Assembly: GCA_022565635.1 (NCBI GenBank)
Contig: JAIUMH010000015.1
Coordinates: 1 to 33,176, forward strand
Origin: Flavobacteriaceae bacterium
Lineage (GTDB): Bacteria; Bacteroidota; Bacteroidia; Flavobacteriales; Flavobacteriaceae
Direction of reading: 5' to 3'
Length of the DNA: 33,176 bases
The position numbers were made by a program, and so were the translations under genes. The first letter of the stretch is position 1, and every line of letters starts with the position of its first letter. The notes below the pieces were generated by a model. The model searched no databases. It was given only the letters and a program-made list of their open reading frames with translations, and was not told the origin of the DNA. Below are positions 13,732 to 20,745 of this stretch, in pieces.

Positions 13732-14028
13732 TTAGAGCGCAATACCTACGGGTAGCATATCTTTGTATTTAAGCTTGTTTTTTCGCATAAAGCTTTTTAC
13801 CTGTTTGCATGTAGGTACAACTTTTACGTTATTCTCTTTTAAAAAATCCAAAACAAGTTGAATCATTTTTTCTTGATAGCCTTCCTTAATCAAGTGTTCG
13901 CTAATGACCATTTTAGTTAAAAAGGTTTTTCGTTCCTGTTCAGAAAACTCAATAGTAATCAGCTCGTTGTCCACAAGCGCTTCAAATTGTCTTTGGAAAT
14001 CGTTTTTCTTAAGTTCTAACCCTTTCAT
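13732..14028 (-). CDS. Small GNAT-like (YjdJ-type) N-acetyltransferase, possibly degenerate
   Basis: A 98-residue protein that resembles the small GCN5-related acetyltransferases typified by YjdJ. In those, a beta hairpin is followed by an acetyl-CoA-binding helix and the signature KVVPxCxxVxxFxRxxP. Here LKENNVKVVPTCKQVKSFMRKN is well matched near residues 68-89. The usual RGxGxG-type acetyl-CoA loop is replaced by LIKEGYQEKM, and the terminal HPEY is replaced by NKLKYKDM, so catalytic activity is uncertain. It stands alone, divergent from the hydrolase gene at 14137. No substrate can be proposed from context. I see no clear promoter or terminator for it. Confidence 0.65.
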   Translation of the reverse strand: MKGLELKKNDFQRQFEALVDNELITIEFSEQERKTFLTKMVISEHLIKEGYQEKMIQLVLDFLKENNVKVVPTCKQVKSFMRKNKLKYKDMLPVGIAL

Positions 14029-14069
14029 AATCCACTCTTTTTATAGATAACCTTTTAATTTAAATTTTA

Positions 14070-14098
14070 TTGTCAAGTAAAATTGAATGCTATCTTTG
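14070..14098 (+). promoter_or_regulatory. Promoter of the hydrolase-transglycosylase pair
   Basis: TTG (14070-14072), 18 nt, then a perfect TAnnTTTG box, TATCTTTG (14091-14098). The predicted start near 14105 leaves a leader of about 30 nt before the ATG at 14137. Confidence 0.7.
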
Positions 14099-14136
14099 TA
14101 TCTTGGCTTTTGACATAAATTAATTGAAAAGGTTTA

Positions 14137-14835
14137 ATGCGCCAGAAAGAAATGACTCTTGATTCAAATTTAACTAAAATTCCTGTTTATTTTATGCCTG
14201 GAATGGCAGCTAATCCTTCAATTTTTGAATACATTCAATTGGATGAAGATGCTTTTGAAGTGTATTATTTATCTTGGAAAACACCCGTAAAAAGCGAATC
14301 ATTAGAAACTTATGCACTGCGAATGTGCCAAGAAATTGTGCGTCAAAATCCAGTGCTTATAGGGGTTTCTTTTGGTGGAATTTTAGTACAAGAAATGGCT
14401 AAATTAATCAGCGTGAAACGCCTTATTATTATTTCAAGTGTTAAGAGTTATGATGAATTACCTCATAGAATGAAGTTTGCTAGACAAACTAAGGCTTATA
14501 AAATATTACCAACAGGTATGGTTAATTACATTGATCAAATGGCCAATTTGCCTCTCGGGAATTCAGTTAAAAAACGAATTCAGCTTTATAAGAAATATAT
14601 GTTTGTAAGTGATAAATATTACTTAGATTGGTCAATTGAAAATATAGTCTGTTGGAAACAAAAAACACCTGAAAACGACCTTGTTCATATTCACGGAGAT
14701 AAAGACACGGTATTTCCTATTGAGCATATTAAAAATTGTATAATTGTCCCTGAAGGTACGCATATAATGATTATCAATAAATATAGATGGTTTAATAAGC
14801 ATCTTCCTAATATTATAAAAAATGGAAAAATTTAA
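14137..14835 (+). CDS. Alpha/beta hydrolase of unknown substrate
   Basis: Compact 232-residue cytoplasmic alpha/beta-hydrolase fold protein. The oxyanion region is VYFMPGMAANPSIF. The nucleophile elbow is GVSFGG with S78, the acid lies in HIHGDKD (probably D190), and the histidine is H209 in PEGTHIM, so the triad is complete. The lid region between about 105 and 160 is short and positively charged. No signal peptide is seen. The last 14 nt overlap the start of the downstream lytic transglycosylase gene, which implies coupled translation and perhaps a link to envelope metabolism, but the substrate (ester, thioester, lipid) is unknown. The start at 14137 agrees with the promoter upstream; a second Met, six residues in, is a possible alternative. 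Confidence 0.8.
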   Translation: MRQKEMTLDSNLTKIPVYFMPGMAANPSIFEYIQLDEDAFEVYYLSWKTPVKSESLETYALRMCQEIVRQNPVLIGVSFGGILVQEMAKLISVKRLIIISSVKSYDELPHRMKFARQTKAYKILPTGMVNYIDQMANLPLGNSVKKRIQLYKKYMFVSDKYYLDWSIENIVCWKQKTPENDLVHIHGDKDTVFPIEHIKNCIIVPEGTHIMIINKYRWFNKHLPNIIKNGKI

Positions 14836-15778
14836 AAATAACAATAAAAATTTAATTTTAGTGATTGGACTGGCAGTGGCGGGGGTTACTATAATGATCT
14901 CTTCCTTCGGTTTTACTTCAGACGGTGTTAAAAGCGAAGATGCCTCTGAAAAAATTGAAGCTACTGTTAAATCTCTTGAAATCCCTGCAAAGCTTAATTT
15001 CTCTGGAGAATCAGTACCGTTAGAAGACCCCGATGTTTTTGAACGATTAGATAGAGAGCTTCTAGTGAATACATATTGGCAATCTAATGCTATTATGTTG
15101 ATTAAAAGAGGGCATAAGTACTTTCCTATTATGGAACCTATTTTAGAAGAATATGGAGTTCCAGACGATTTTAAATTCTTAGCTTTGGCAGAAAGTGGCT
15201 TAATGCAAGTGGTTTCTCCGGCTGGAGCAACTGGTTTTTGGCAGTTAATGAAAGGAACTGCAAAAGAGTATGGATTAGAAGTAAATTCTAATGTTGATGA
15301 AAGATACAATATTGAGATAGCTACTCATGCAGCCTGTCAGTATTTACTTAAGTCTAAAGAGAAGTTTGGCTCTTGGACCTTAGCCGCAGCTGCCTATAAT
15401 GCTGGAAACTCTGGTATAATGAAGCAACAAAAAAGACAAGAAGTTGAAAATTATTATGATTTGCTGTTGGTTGAAGAAACCTCTAGATACGTTTTTAGAA
15501 TTTTAGCGCTTAAAGAATTGTATAATAACTATACAGCTTACGGTTTTGCAATTGATACTTCGCATTTTTATGCTCCTATAGAAACCAAGCCAGTTGTAGT
15601 AGATACAGCTGTAGAAAATTTAGCTGAGTTTGCTAAATCACATCAAATAAGTTACAAAACACTTAAGCGCTATAACCCGTGGTTAAGAGATAATTTTCTG
15701 ATTAATAACTCAGGAAAAGAATATGTTTTTCAACTGCCTATCTCTTCCAATTATCCTATTCATAGTCAAGCAGAGTAA
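14822..15778 (+). CDS. MltD-like lytic transglycosylase (GH23) with LysM-like tail
   Basis: Peptidoglycan lytic transglycosylase that cuts MurNAc-GlcNAc bonds to form anhydromuropeptides at the periplasmic face. An N-terminal membrane anchor or uncleaved signal (LILVIGLAVAGVTIMISSFGF, residues about 11-31) is followed by a linker. The SLT domain (about 95-230) has catalytic Glu124 in LALAESGLMQ, then SPAGATGFWQLMKGTAKEYG and the late motif AAAAYNAGNSGI. The C-terminal 60 residues (LAEFAKSHQISYKTLKRYNPWL) resemble a LysM-type cell-wall-binding module. Length is 318 residues. It overlaps the upstream hydrolase by 14 nt, so both are likely made from one transcript. The family call is firm; the specific role in growth, division or recycling is not visible. 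Confidence 0.88.
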   Translation: MEKFKNNNKNLILVIGLAVAGVTIMISSFGFTSDGVKSEDASEKIEATVKSLEIPAKLNFSGESVPLEDPDVFERLDRELLVNTYWQSNAIMLIKRGHKYFPIMEPILEEYGVPDDFKFLALAESGLMQVVSPAGATGFWQLMKGTAKEYGLEVNSNVDERYNIEIATHAACQYLLKSKEKFGSWTLAAAAYNAGNSGIMKQQKRQEVENYYDLLLVEETSRYVFRILALKELYNNYTAYGFAIDTSHFYAPIETKPVVVDTAVENLAEFAKSHQISYKTLKRYNPWLRDNFLINNSGKEYVFQLPISSNYPIHSQAE

Positions 15779-15801
15779 AGGCAAAAATAGTTATTCAACC
15801 T

Positions 15802-16503
15802 TTAATAGGTGAGCTTATTTTCATAATTCATAATAAGTTGTATATGGTTTTCAAAAACTTCTTTACAGTTTTCTATAGCCACTTCTTCATCTAGGTGTAG
15901 AGGATTTTGAATATTGGTTTGTATATGAAGTACTCGTTTATCACTACCTACAACAAATGTGGTAGGAATGCCAAAGGTGTGTTTAAGCATTTTGATTGTA
16001 GAGGAGTAGCGGTTGGTTAATTCATCTACATACAAGATTTCTATTTTTGAATTCAATTTCTTTGAATCTTTTCTAGCGTCTTGCTTGCTATCCCAATACA
16101 AAACCACAAAATCAATTTGTTTGTGAAAGTTCTTAGCTAAGTTGTTAAAGGCCTTTACCTCGCCTTTTGTGGGTATGCTCCAAGAAGCATAGCTTAAAAT
16201 AAGCATCGGTTTTTTATAATCATCTATATAACATTGTCCAGATTTTAAGCACTTTAAACTGAAGTTATCCATATAGCTTCCTACCATATACTCTTGAATA
16301 AATTTTTTAGCTAGTGCTTCCGCCTCTTCATATCTGCCAGCATTTTCAATTTGTTCAATTTTTTTGATGTGTGTTTTATAATGACCTCTAATTTGTTCAG
16401 AAAAAAAGACCTTAGCCTCATAATCTTGCTCTTGACTTAATTGAGCATAAAATGAAGAATTTATAAAATAAAATAGGAATGCTATGAGTAACTTTCTTAC
16501 CAA
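15802..16503 (-). CDS. Thioredoxin-fold (TlpA-like) exported protein lacking the CxxC motif
   Basis: A 233-residue protein with a signal peptide (MVRKLLIAFLFYFINSSFYAQ), an N-terminal helical region (25-95) and a thioredoxin-like domain (about 98-215). The position of the redox motif reads YASWSIPTKGEVKAFNNLAK, where TlpA/thioredoxin relatives have WCxPC, so both active-site cysteines are gone. The cis-proline segment FGIPTTFVVGSDKRVL is kept. A disulfide reductase role is therefore unlikely; a binding or chaperone-like role is possible. The start codon is TTG with no nearby in-frame ATG, and a 42-nt perfect palindrome ends one base upstream of it. It converges with the transglycosylase gene (23-nt gap). 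Confidence 0.75.
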   Translation of the reverse strand: MVRKLLIAFLFYFINSSFYAQLSQEQDYEAKVFFSEQIRGHYKTHIKKIEQIENAGRYEEAEALAKKFIQEYMVGSYMDNFSLKCLKSGQCYIDDYKKPMLILSYASWSIPTKGEVKAFNNLAKNFHKQIDFVVLYWDSKQDARKDSKKLNSKIEILYVDELTNRYSSTIKMLKHTFGIPTTFVVGSDKRVLHIQTNIQNPLHLDEEVAIENCKEVFENHIQLIMNYENKLTY

Positions 16504-16545
16504 ATTTGTTTTGTTTTTTATAAAATTATAAAAAACAAAACAAAT
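16504..16545. repeat. Perfect 20-bp AT-rich palindrome next to a start codon
   Basis: The arms atttgttttgttttttataa and ttataaaaaacaaaacaaat are exact reverse complements separated by 2 nt. The palindrome touches the TTG start of the thioredoxin-like gene on one side and shares two bases with the terminator stem on the other. It also supplies the T-rich tail of that terminator on the minus strand. A transcript covering it could fold into a long hairpin blocking the start codon. Confidence 0.8.
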
Positions 16546-16576
16546 AAGTCGATTTCTATTAGAGAAATCGACTTAT
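16544..16576 (-). terminator. Strong terminator after the TPR membrane protein gene
   Basis: A perfect 14-bp stem (ataagtcgatttct/agaaatcgacttat) with a 5-nt loop. On the minus strand it is followed by TTTGTTTTGTTTTTT. It lies 26 nt after the stop of the 16603-17118 gene and should separate it from the downstream thioredoxin-like gene. Confidence 0.88.
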
Positions 16577-16602
16577 AAATAAGAAAAACATATTTTTTTG
16601 TG

Positions 16603-17118
16603 TTAAATCTTCTTCATTTGTTGCTTGATCATGCGTATTTGATCTTTCAGCATACCGTGTTTATCTAACTTATTAGCTTCTTTTAAAAGGATTTGAGCCT
16701 CTCTTTTTCTTCTTTTAGACATAGCAATACCCGCTAAATTTAATTTGGCCATTGCTAAATCTTGATCCATAGATAAACCTAACTTAATGGCTTTTTTAAA
16801 ATATTTTTCTGCTTTGGTCATGTTTTCTTGAGAGTACATTAACCCATGCAAATAATGATAATACCCTTGCTGTTTTTGGGTGAGTGCCGTTTCAGGGTTT
16901 TTAATTTTATCTAACCATTGTTTAGCTCCAGGAAAGTCTTGCTTGCGCAACTTCCAAAAAGCCAATAAAATGAACTCGTTTTTGAAATACAACAGAATGA
17001 AAATACTTGAGAATAAAAGCAACGATATACCGTTACCAATGTTTACCAACGTAAATTGATAAATAGCATAAGCTATAATTAAACCAGCTAAAATTAATTT
17101 GAATATTTTGTTGTACAT
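16603..17118 (-). CDS. TPR-containing inner-membrane protein
   Basis: A 171-residue protein with two predicted N-terminal transmembrane helices (about 5-24 and 30-48). A soluble helical region follows, built of tetratricopeptide-like repeats; KAEKYFKKAIKLGLSMDQDLAMAKLNLAGI is the clearest unit. The tail is strongly basic (KDQIRMIKQQMKKI). TPR domains bind proteins, so an assembly or scaffold role at the membrane is the most that can be said. The gene diverges from rpmH. A TAnnTTTG box (TAAGTTTG on the minus strand) lies 23-30 nt upstream of the ATG. No specific partner can be named. Confidence 0.75.
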   Translation of the reverse strand: MYNKIFKLILAGLIIAYAIYQFTLVNIGNGISLLLFSSIFILLYFKNEFILLAFWKLRKQDFPGAKQWLDKIKNPETALTQKQQGYYHYLHGLMYSQENMTKAEKYFKKAIKLGLSMDQDLAMAKLNLAGIAMSKRRKREAQILLKEANKLDKHGMLKDQIRMIKQQMKKI

Positions 17119-17140
17119 CTGTATGATTATTTAGAGTTTG

Positions 17141-17148
17141 CAAACTTA
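17141..17148 (-). promoter_or_regulatory. -7 promoter box of the TPR membrane protein gene
   Basis: The minus strand reads TAAGTTTG, a full match to TAnnTTTG. I see no TTG at the expected distance upstream, so only half of the promoter is supported. Confidence 0.5.
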
Positions 17149-17181
17149 CAAAAAATACTATAAAAATCTTTGGTATTTTTA

Positions 17182-17211
17182 TTGCTTCAATAAAAACTTA
17201 TTGTATATTTG
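17182..17211 (+). promoter_or_regulatory. Promoter of rpmH
   Basis: TTG (17182-17184), 19 nt, TATATTTG (17204-17211), matching the Bacteroidetes housekeeping promoter. The predicted start near 17217 leaves a leader of about 37 nt. Confidence 0.8.
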
Positions 17212-17253
17212 CAACCGATTTAAACAGAACAAAACACACTAAAGATATTTGAA

Positions 17254-17415
17254 ATGAAAAGAACCTTTCAACCATCAAAGACTAAGAGAAGAAACAAGCA
17301 CGGATTTAGAGAAAGAATGGCCAGTGCAAACGGCAGAAAAGTTTTGTCTAGAAGAAGAGCTAAAGGAAGAAAGAAACTTAGTGTTTCTACTGAAGCTAGT
17401 TTACGTAGAAAATAA
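17254..17415 (+). CDS. rpmH: 50S ribosomal protein L34
   Basis: A 53-residue basic protein of the large ribosomal subunit, absent from the supplied ORF track because of its size. The translation opens [20 protein letters not shown] and continues [20 protein letters not shown], the unmistakable L34 sequence. The C-terminal extension [14 protein letters not shown] is slightly longer than the 44-47 residues common in other phyla, as is usual in Bacteroidetes. It has its own promoter and a terminator before carB. The usual rpmH partner rnpA is not adjacent here, and no dnaA is visible, so this is not an oriC-type arrangement. Confidence 0.98.
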   Translation: MKRTFQPSKTKRRNKHGFRERMASANGRKVLSRRRAKGRKKLSVSTEASLRRK

Positions 17416-17442
17416 TATGATTCTCCATTAAACATATTTATT

Positions 17443-17478
17443 AAAAGGTGTTACTTTAACAGTAGCACCTTTTTTTTA
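17443..17478 (+). terminator. Terminator between rpmH and carB
   Basis: The stem aaaaggtgttact/agtagcacctttt (13 pairs, one G-T) with a 5-nt loop is followed by a run of T. carB begins 25 nt later with no separate promoter visible, so partial readthrough or attenuation may set carB expression. Confidence 0.85.
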
Positions 17479-17502
17479 TACCATCACTAAATACCCTTTA
17501 TC

Positions 17503-20355
17503 ATGCCTAAAAACAATAACTTAAAATCTATATTACTCATTGGCTCAGGCCCTATTGTTATTGGTCAAGCTTGTGAGTTTGATTATTCTGGTTCTCAATC
17601 TTTAAGATCGCTTAGAGAAGATGGAGTAGAAACCATCTTAATCAATTCTAATCCTGCTACCATTATGACCGACCCAAGTATGGCCGATCATGTGTACTTA
17701 AAGCCCTTAACCACAAAATCTATTATTGAGATTCTGAAAAAACACCCCAATATTGATGCTGTTTTACCTACTATGGGTGGACAAACAGCCCTGAATTTAT
17801 GCATTGAAGCAGATGATAAAGGAATTTGGGAAGATTTTGGTGTGAAAATTATTGGTGTAGATATTGACGCCATTAATATTACTGAAGATCGTGAAAAATT
17901 TAGGTTATTAATGGAAAAAATTGGAGTTCCCGTAGCTCCTTCCAAAACGGTAACTTCTTTCTTACAGGGCAAAGAAGTAGCTCAAGAATTTGGTTTTCCT
18001 CTTGTAATTCGCGCTTCTTTTACTCTTGGTGGTACCGGTGCTTCTTTTGTACACTCAGAAGATGAATTTGATGAGCTATTAACGCGTGGTTTAGAAGCTT
18101 CACCAATTCATGAGGTTTTAATTGATAAAGCGCTCTTAGGTTGGAAAGAATACGAATTAGAATTACTTCGCGATGCTAATGATAACGTGGCTATTATTTG
18201 TAGCATTGAAAATATGGACCCCATGGGGATTCATACTGGAGATTCTATTACTGTTGCTCCAGCAATGACGTTAAGTGACCGTACTTACCAAAAAATGCGT
18301 GACTTGGCTATAAAAATGATGCGTAGTATAGGTGATTTTGCAGGCGGATGTAACGTGCAATTTGCCGTAAGCCCTGATGAAAATGAAGATATTATAGCCA
18401 TAGAAATCAACCCTCGTGTTTCTCGTTCATCTGCATTGGCTTCAAAAGCAACCGGTTACCCAATTGCTAAAATTGCTACTAAATTAGCAATGGGGTATCA
18501 CTTAGATGAATTAGATAACCAAATTACTAAAACTACATCAGCCTTTTTTGAGCCTAGTTTAGACTATGTAATTGTAAAAATACCTCGTTGGAATTTTGAT
18601 AAATTTGAAGGTTCAGATAGAACTTTAGGGCTTCAAATGAAATCGGTTGGTGAAGTAATGGGTATTGGTCGTTCGTTTCAAGAAGCCTTGCACAAAGCTA
18701 CTCAGTCGCTAGAAATTAAAAGAAATGGGCTAGGAGCTGACGGAAAAAGCTATACAGATTATGAGCAAATCATCAGTAAATTAACCCATGCTAGTTGGGA
18801 CCGCGTTTTCGTAATTTATGATGCCATTCAATTAGGTATTCCGTTGAGTAGAATTCATGAAATTACCAAAATTGATATGTGGTTCTTGAAACAGTACGAA
18901 GAACTATTTCAGCTTGAAAAAGAAATTAGCAAATTTACTATAGATACTATTGAAAAAGACTTGCTTTTAGAAGCGAAACAAAAAGGTTTTGCAGATAGAC
19001 AAATTGCGCATATGCTTAAATGCTTAGAAAGCCAAGTCTATAACAAAAGAGAAGAATTTCAAATTAATCGAGTTTATAAATTAGTAGATACCTGTGCAGC
19101 CGAGTTTGAAGCCAAAACTCCTTATTATTATTCTACCTTTGAAGCAGCATACCAAGCTAAAGATGGTAGCCTAATTCAACACAACGAAAGTGAAGTTTCA
19201 AACAAAAAGAAAATTGTTGTTCTAGGTTCTGGCCCTAACCGAATTGGGCAAGGAATTGAATTTGATTATTGTTGTGTGCATGGTGTTCTAGCGGCTAAAG
19301 AATGTGGCTATGAAACCATTATGATCAACTGTAACCCAGAAACAGTTTCAACCGATTTTGATACTTCAGATAAACTTTATTTTGAACCCGTTTTCTGGGA
19401 ACATATTTACGATATCATTCGCCACGAAAAGCCCGAAGGAGTGATTGTTCAATTGGGTGGTCAGACCGCCTTAAAATTAGCTGAAAAATTAAGTAGATAC
19501 GGCATTAAAATTTTAGGAACCAGCTATGAAGCTTTAGATTTAGCAGAAGACCGCGGAAGCTTTTCTAAATTATTACAAGAAAACAACATACCTTATCCTG
19601 AGTTTGGTGTTGCAGAAACCGCAGAAGAAGCACTTCAACTTGCTGATGAACTTGATTTTCCTATCCTTGTAAGACCTTCTTACGTTTTGGGTGGGCAAGG
19701 AATGAAAATTGTCATCAATAAAAAAGAACTTGAAGCACACGTTGTAGATTTACTTAGAAAAATACCGAATAACAAGTTGCTTTTAGATCATTATTTAGAC
19801 GGTGCAATTGAGGCAGAAGCAGATGCCATTTGTGATGGTGAAGATGTTTACATTATAGGCATCATGGAGCATATAGAACCCTGCGGAGTGCATTCTGGAG
19901 ATTCAAACGCTACCTTACCTCCCTTTAATTTGGGAGACTTGGTTTTGCAGCAAATTAAAGATCATACCAAAAAAATAGCATTAGCACTAAACACCGTTGG
20001 TCTAATCAATATACAATTTGCTATTAAGGACGACAACGTATTTATTATTGAAGCCAACCCAAGAGCCTCTAGAACCGTTCCTTTTATTGCTAAAGCCTAT
20101 GGTGAACCTTATGTAAATTACGCCACCAAAGTAATGCTAGGAGAGAAAAAAGTAAAAGACTTTAATTTTCAACCCAAATTAGAAGGATACGCCATTAAAC
20201 AACCCGTGTTTTCCTTTGATAAATTCCATAACGTTAATAAACAATTAGGCCCAGAAATGAAAAGTACGGGAGAAAGCATCCTCTTTATAGATAGCCTAAA
20301 AGATGATGAATTCTACAATCTTTACACAAGACGAAAAATGTACTTAAGTAAATAA
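17503..20355 (+). CDS. carB: Carbamoyl-phosphate synthase large subunit, short form without MGS domain
   Basis: Makes carbamoyl phosphate from bicarbonate, ammonia (delivered by CarA) and two ATP, for pyrimidine and arginine synthesis. Two homologous ATP-grasp halves are complete. The first opens GSGPIVIGQACEFDYSGSQS and includes NPRVSRSSALASKATG. The second opens at about residue 572 with GSGPNRIGQGIEFDYCCVHG and includes NPRASRTVPFIAKAYG. The protein stops at 950 residues, shortly after FDKFHNVNKQLGPEMKSTGE, whereas E. coli CarB has about 1073. The C-terminal MGS-like allosteric domain, which senses UMP and ornithine, is therefore missing. Nothing like it is seen in the 390 nt downstream, so this looks native rather than a frameshift. 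carA is not adjacent. Confidence 0.96.
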   Translation: MPKNNNLKSILLIGSGPIVIGQACEFDYSGSQSLRSLREDGVETILINSNPATIMTDPSMADHVYLKPLTTKSIIEILKKHPNIDAVLPTMGGQTALNLCIEADDKGIWEDFGVKIIGVDIDAINITEDREKFRLLMEKIGVPVAPSKTVTSFLQGKEVAQEFGFPLVIRASFTLGGTGASFVHSEDEFDELLTRGLEASPIHEVLIDKALLGWKEYELELLRDANDNVAIICSIENMDPMGIHTGDSITVAPAMTLSDRTYQKMRDLAIKMMRSIGDFAGGCNVQFAVSPDENEDIIAIEINPRVSRSSALASKATGYPIAKIATKLAMGYHLDELDNQITKTTSAFFEPSLDYVIVKIPRWNFDKFEGSDRTLGLQMKSVGEVMGIGRSFQEALHKATQSLEIKRNGLGADGKSYTDYEQIISKLTHASWDRVFVIYDAIQLGIPLSRIHEITKIDMWFLKQYEELFQLEKEISKFTIDTIEKDLLLEAKQKGFADRQIAHMLKCLESQVYNKREEFQINRVYKLVDTCAAEFEAKTPYYYSTFEAAYQAKDGSLIQHNESEVSNKKKIVVLGSGPNRIGQGIEFDYCCVHGVLAAKECGYETIMINCNPETVSTDFDTSDKLYFEPVFWEHIYDIIRHEKPEGVIVQLGGQTALKLAEKLSRYGIKILGTSYEALDLAEDRGSFSKLLQENNIPYPEFGVAETAEEALQLADELDFPILVRPSYVLGGQGMKIVINKKELEAHVVDLLRKIPNNKLLLDHYLDGAIEAEADAICDGEDVYIIGIMEHIEPCGVHSGDSNATLPPFNLGDLVLQQIKDHTKKIALALNTVGLINIQFAIKDDNVFIIEANPRASRTVPFIAKAYGEPYVNYATKVMLGEKKVKDFNFQPKLEGYAIKQPVFSFDKFHNVNKQLGPEMKSTGESILFIDSLKDDEFYNLYTRRKMYLSK

Positions 20356-20361
20356 ATTATT

Positions 20362-20405
20362 CCAATCAACCTACTTTTTCAATACTCAGCAAGTAGGTTG
20401 GTTGG
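20362..20405. terminator. Long stem-loop after carB, possible terminator
   Basis: A 15-bp stem (ccaatcaacctactt/aagtaggttggttgg, one G-T) with a 14-nt loop begins 6 nt after the carB stop. It lacks a proper T-run immediately after the stem (ttataaag), so it could instead protect the mRNA end or be part of the repeat-like region downstream. Confidence 0.6.
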
Positions 20406-20429
20406 TTATAAAGTTACAGGATTTTTTTT

Positions 20430-20585
20430 TTGAAGCCAAGAACCCGCTTTCCGCTTCAAATCCGCAACCCAAATGCAAGTTGGTTAAGTGTATTCAAGAG
20501 CTTCCTACCGGTCGCTTTTCATTACACAAACCAACTAAGCCTTTGCGTTTTACGGGTTTTTCACTTCAATCGGGGCTAAGAAAAA
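20430..20585. repeat. Probable intergenic repeat element, not a gene
   Basis: The 390-nt gap between carB and the FAD oxidoreductase holds a more GC-rich stretch running from gaagccaagaacccgctttc to cttcaatcggggctaag. It contains paired arms agttggtt (20478) and aaccaact (20529) and, further out, caaccc (20465) and cgggtt. The outer motifs resemble a dispersed intergenic sequence I recall from many Flavobacteriaceae genomes; this is memory, not a search. The 70-codon ORF across it has low-complexity composition and no recognisable domain. I see nothing in 20620-20745. Confidence 0.45.
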
Positions 20586-20745
20586 ACGTATCTAACTTAT
20601 ATTTTCAAAATTAATTGATTACTTCAACTATACTTGCGGTACCAATTTAATTGTTTAATGTCAATGATAAAGCGAAAATAGCGGTATTAGCTGGTTAAAT
20701 AAGTGAAATTAAAACTTGTTCTAGTTGTTCAATTTTTTTACTATT

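Noticed and set aside
14632-15309. 225-codon ORF on the minus strand opposite the hydrolase and transglycosylase
   Set aside because: It lies antisense to two genes with complete catalytic motifs, and its translation is Ser/Asn-rich with no recognisable domain.
15775-15804. taaagg/ccttta pair between the transglycosylase and thioredoxin-like genes as a bidirectional terminator
   Set aside because: Only six pairs with a long loop and no T-run; too weak to call.
20402-20614. 70-codon plus-strand ORF after carB
   Set aside because: It covers the repeat-like stretch and a poly-T tract, has no family resemblance, and the inverted arms explain its sequence better.
20356-20745. Possible frameshifted MGS domain of carB
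   Set aside because: No frame downstream of the carB stop shows MGS-like sequence, and a stem-loop follows the stop immediately, so the short form appears native.
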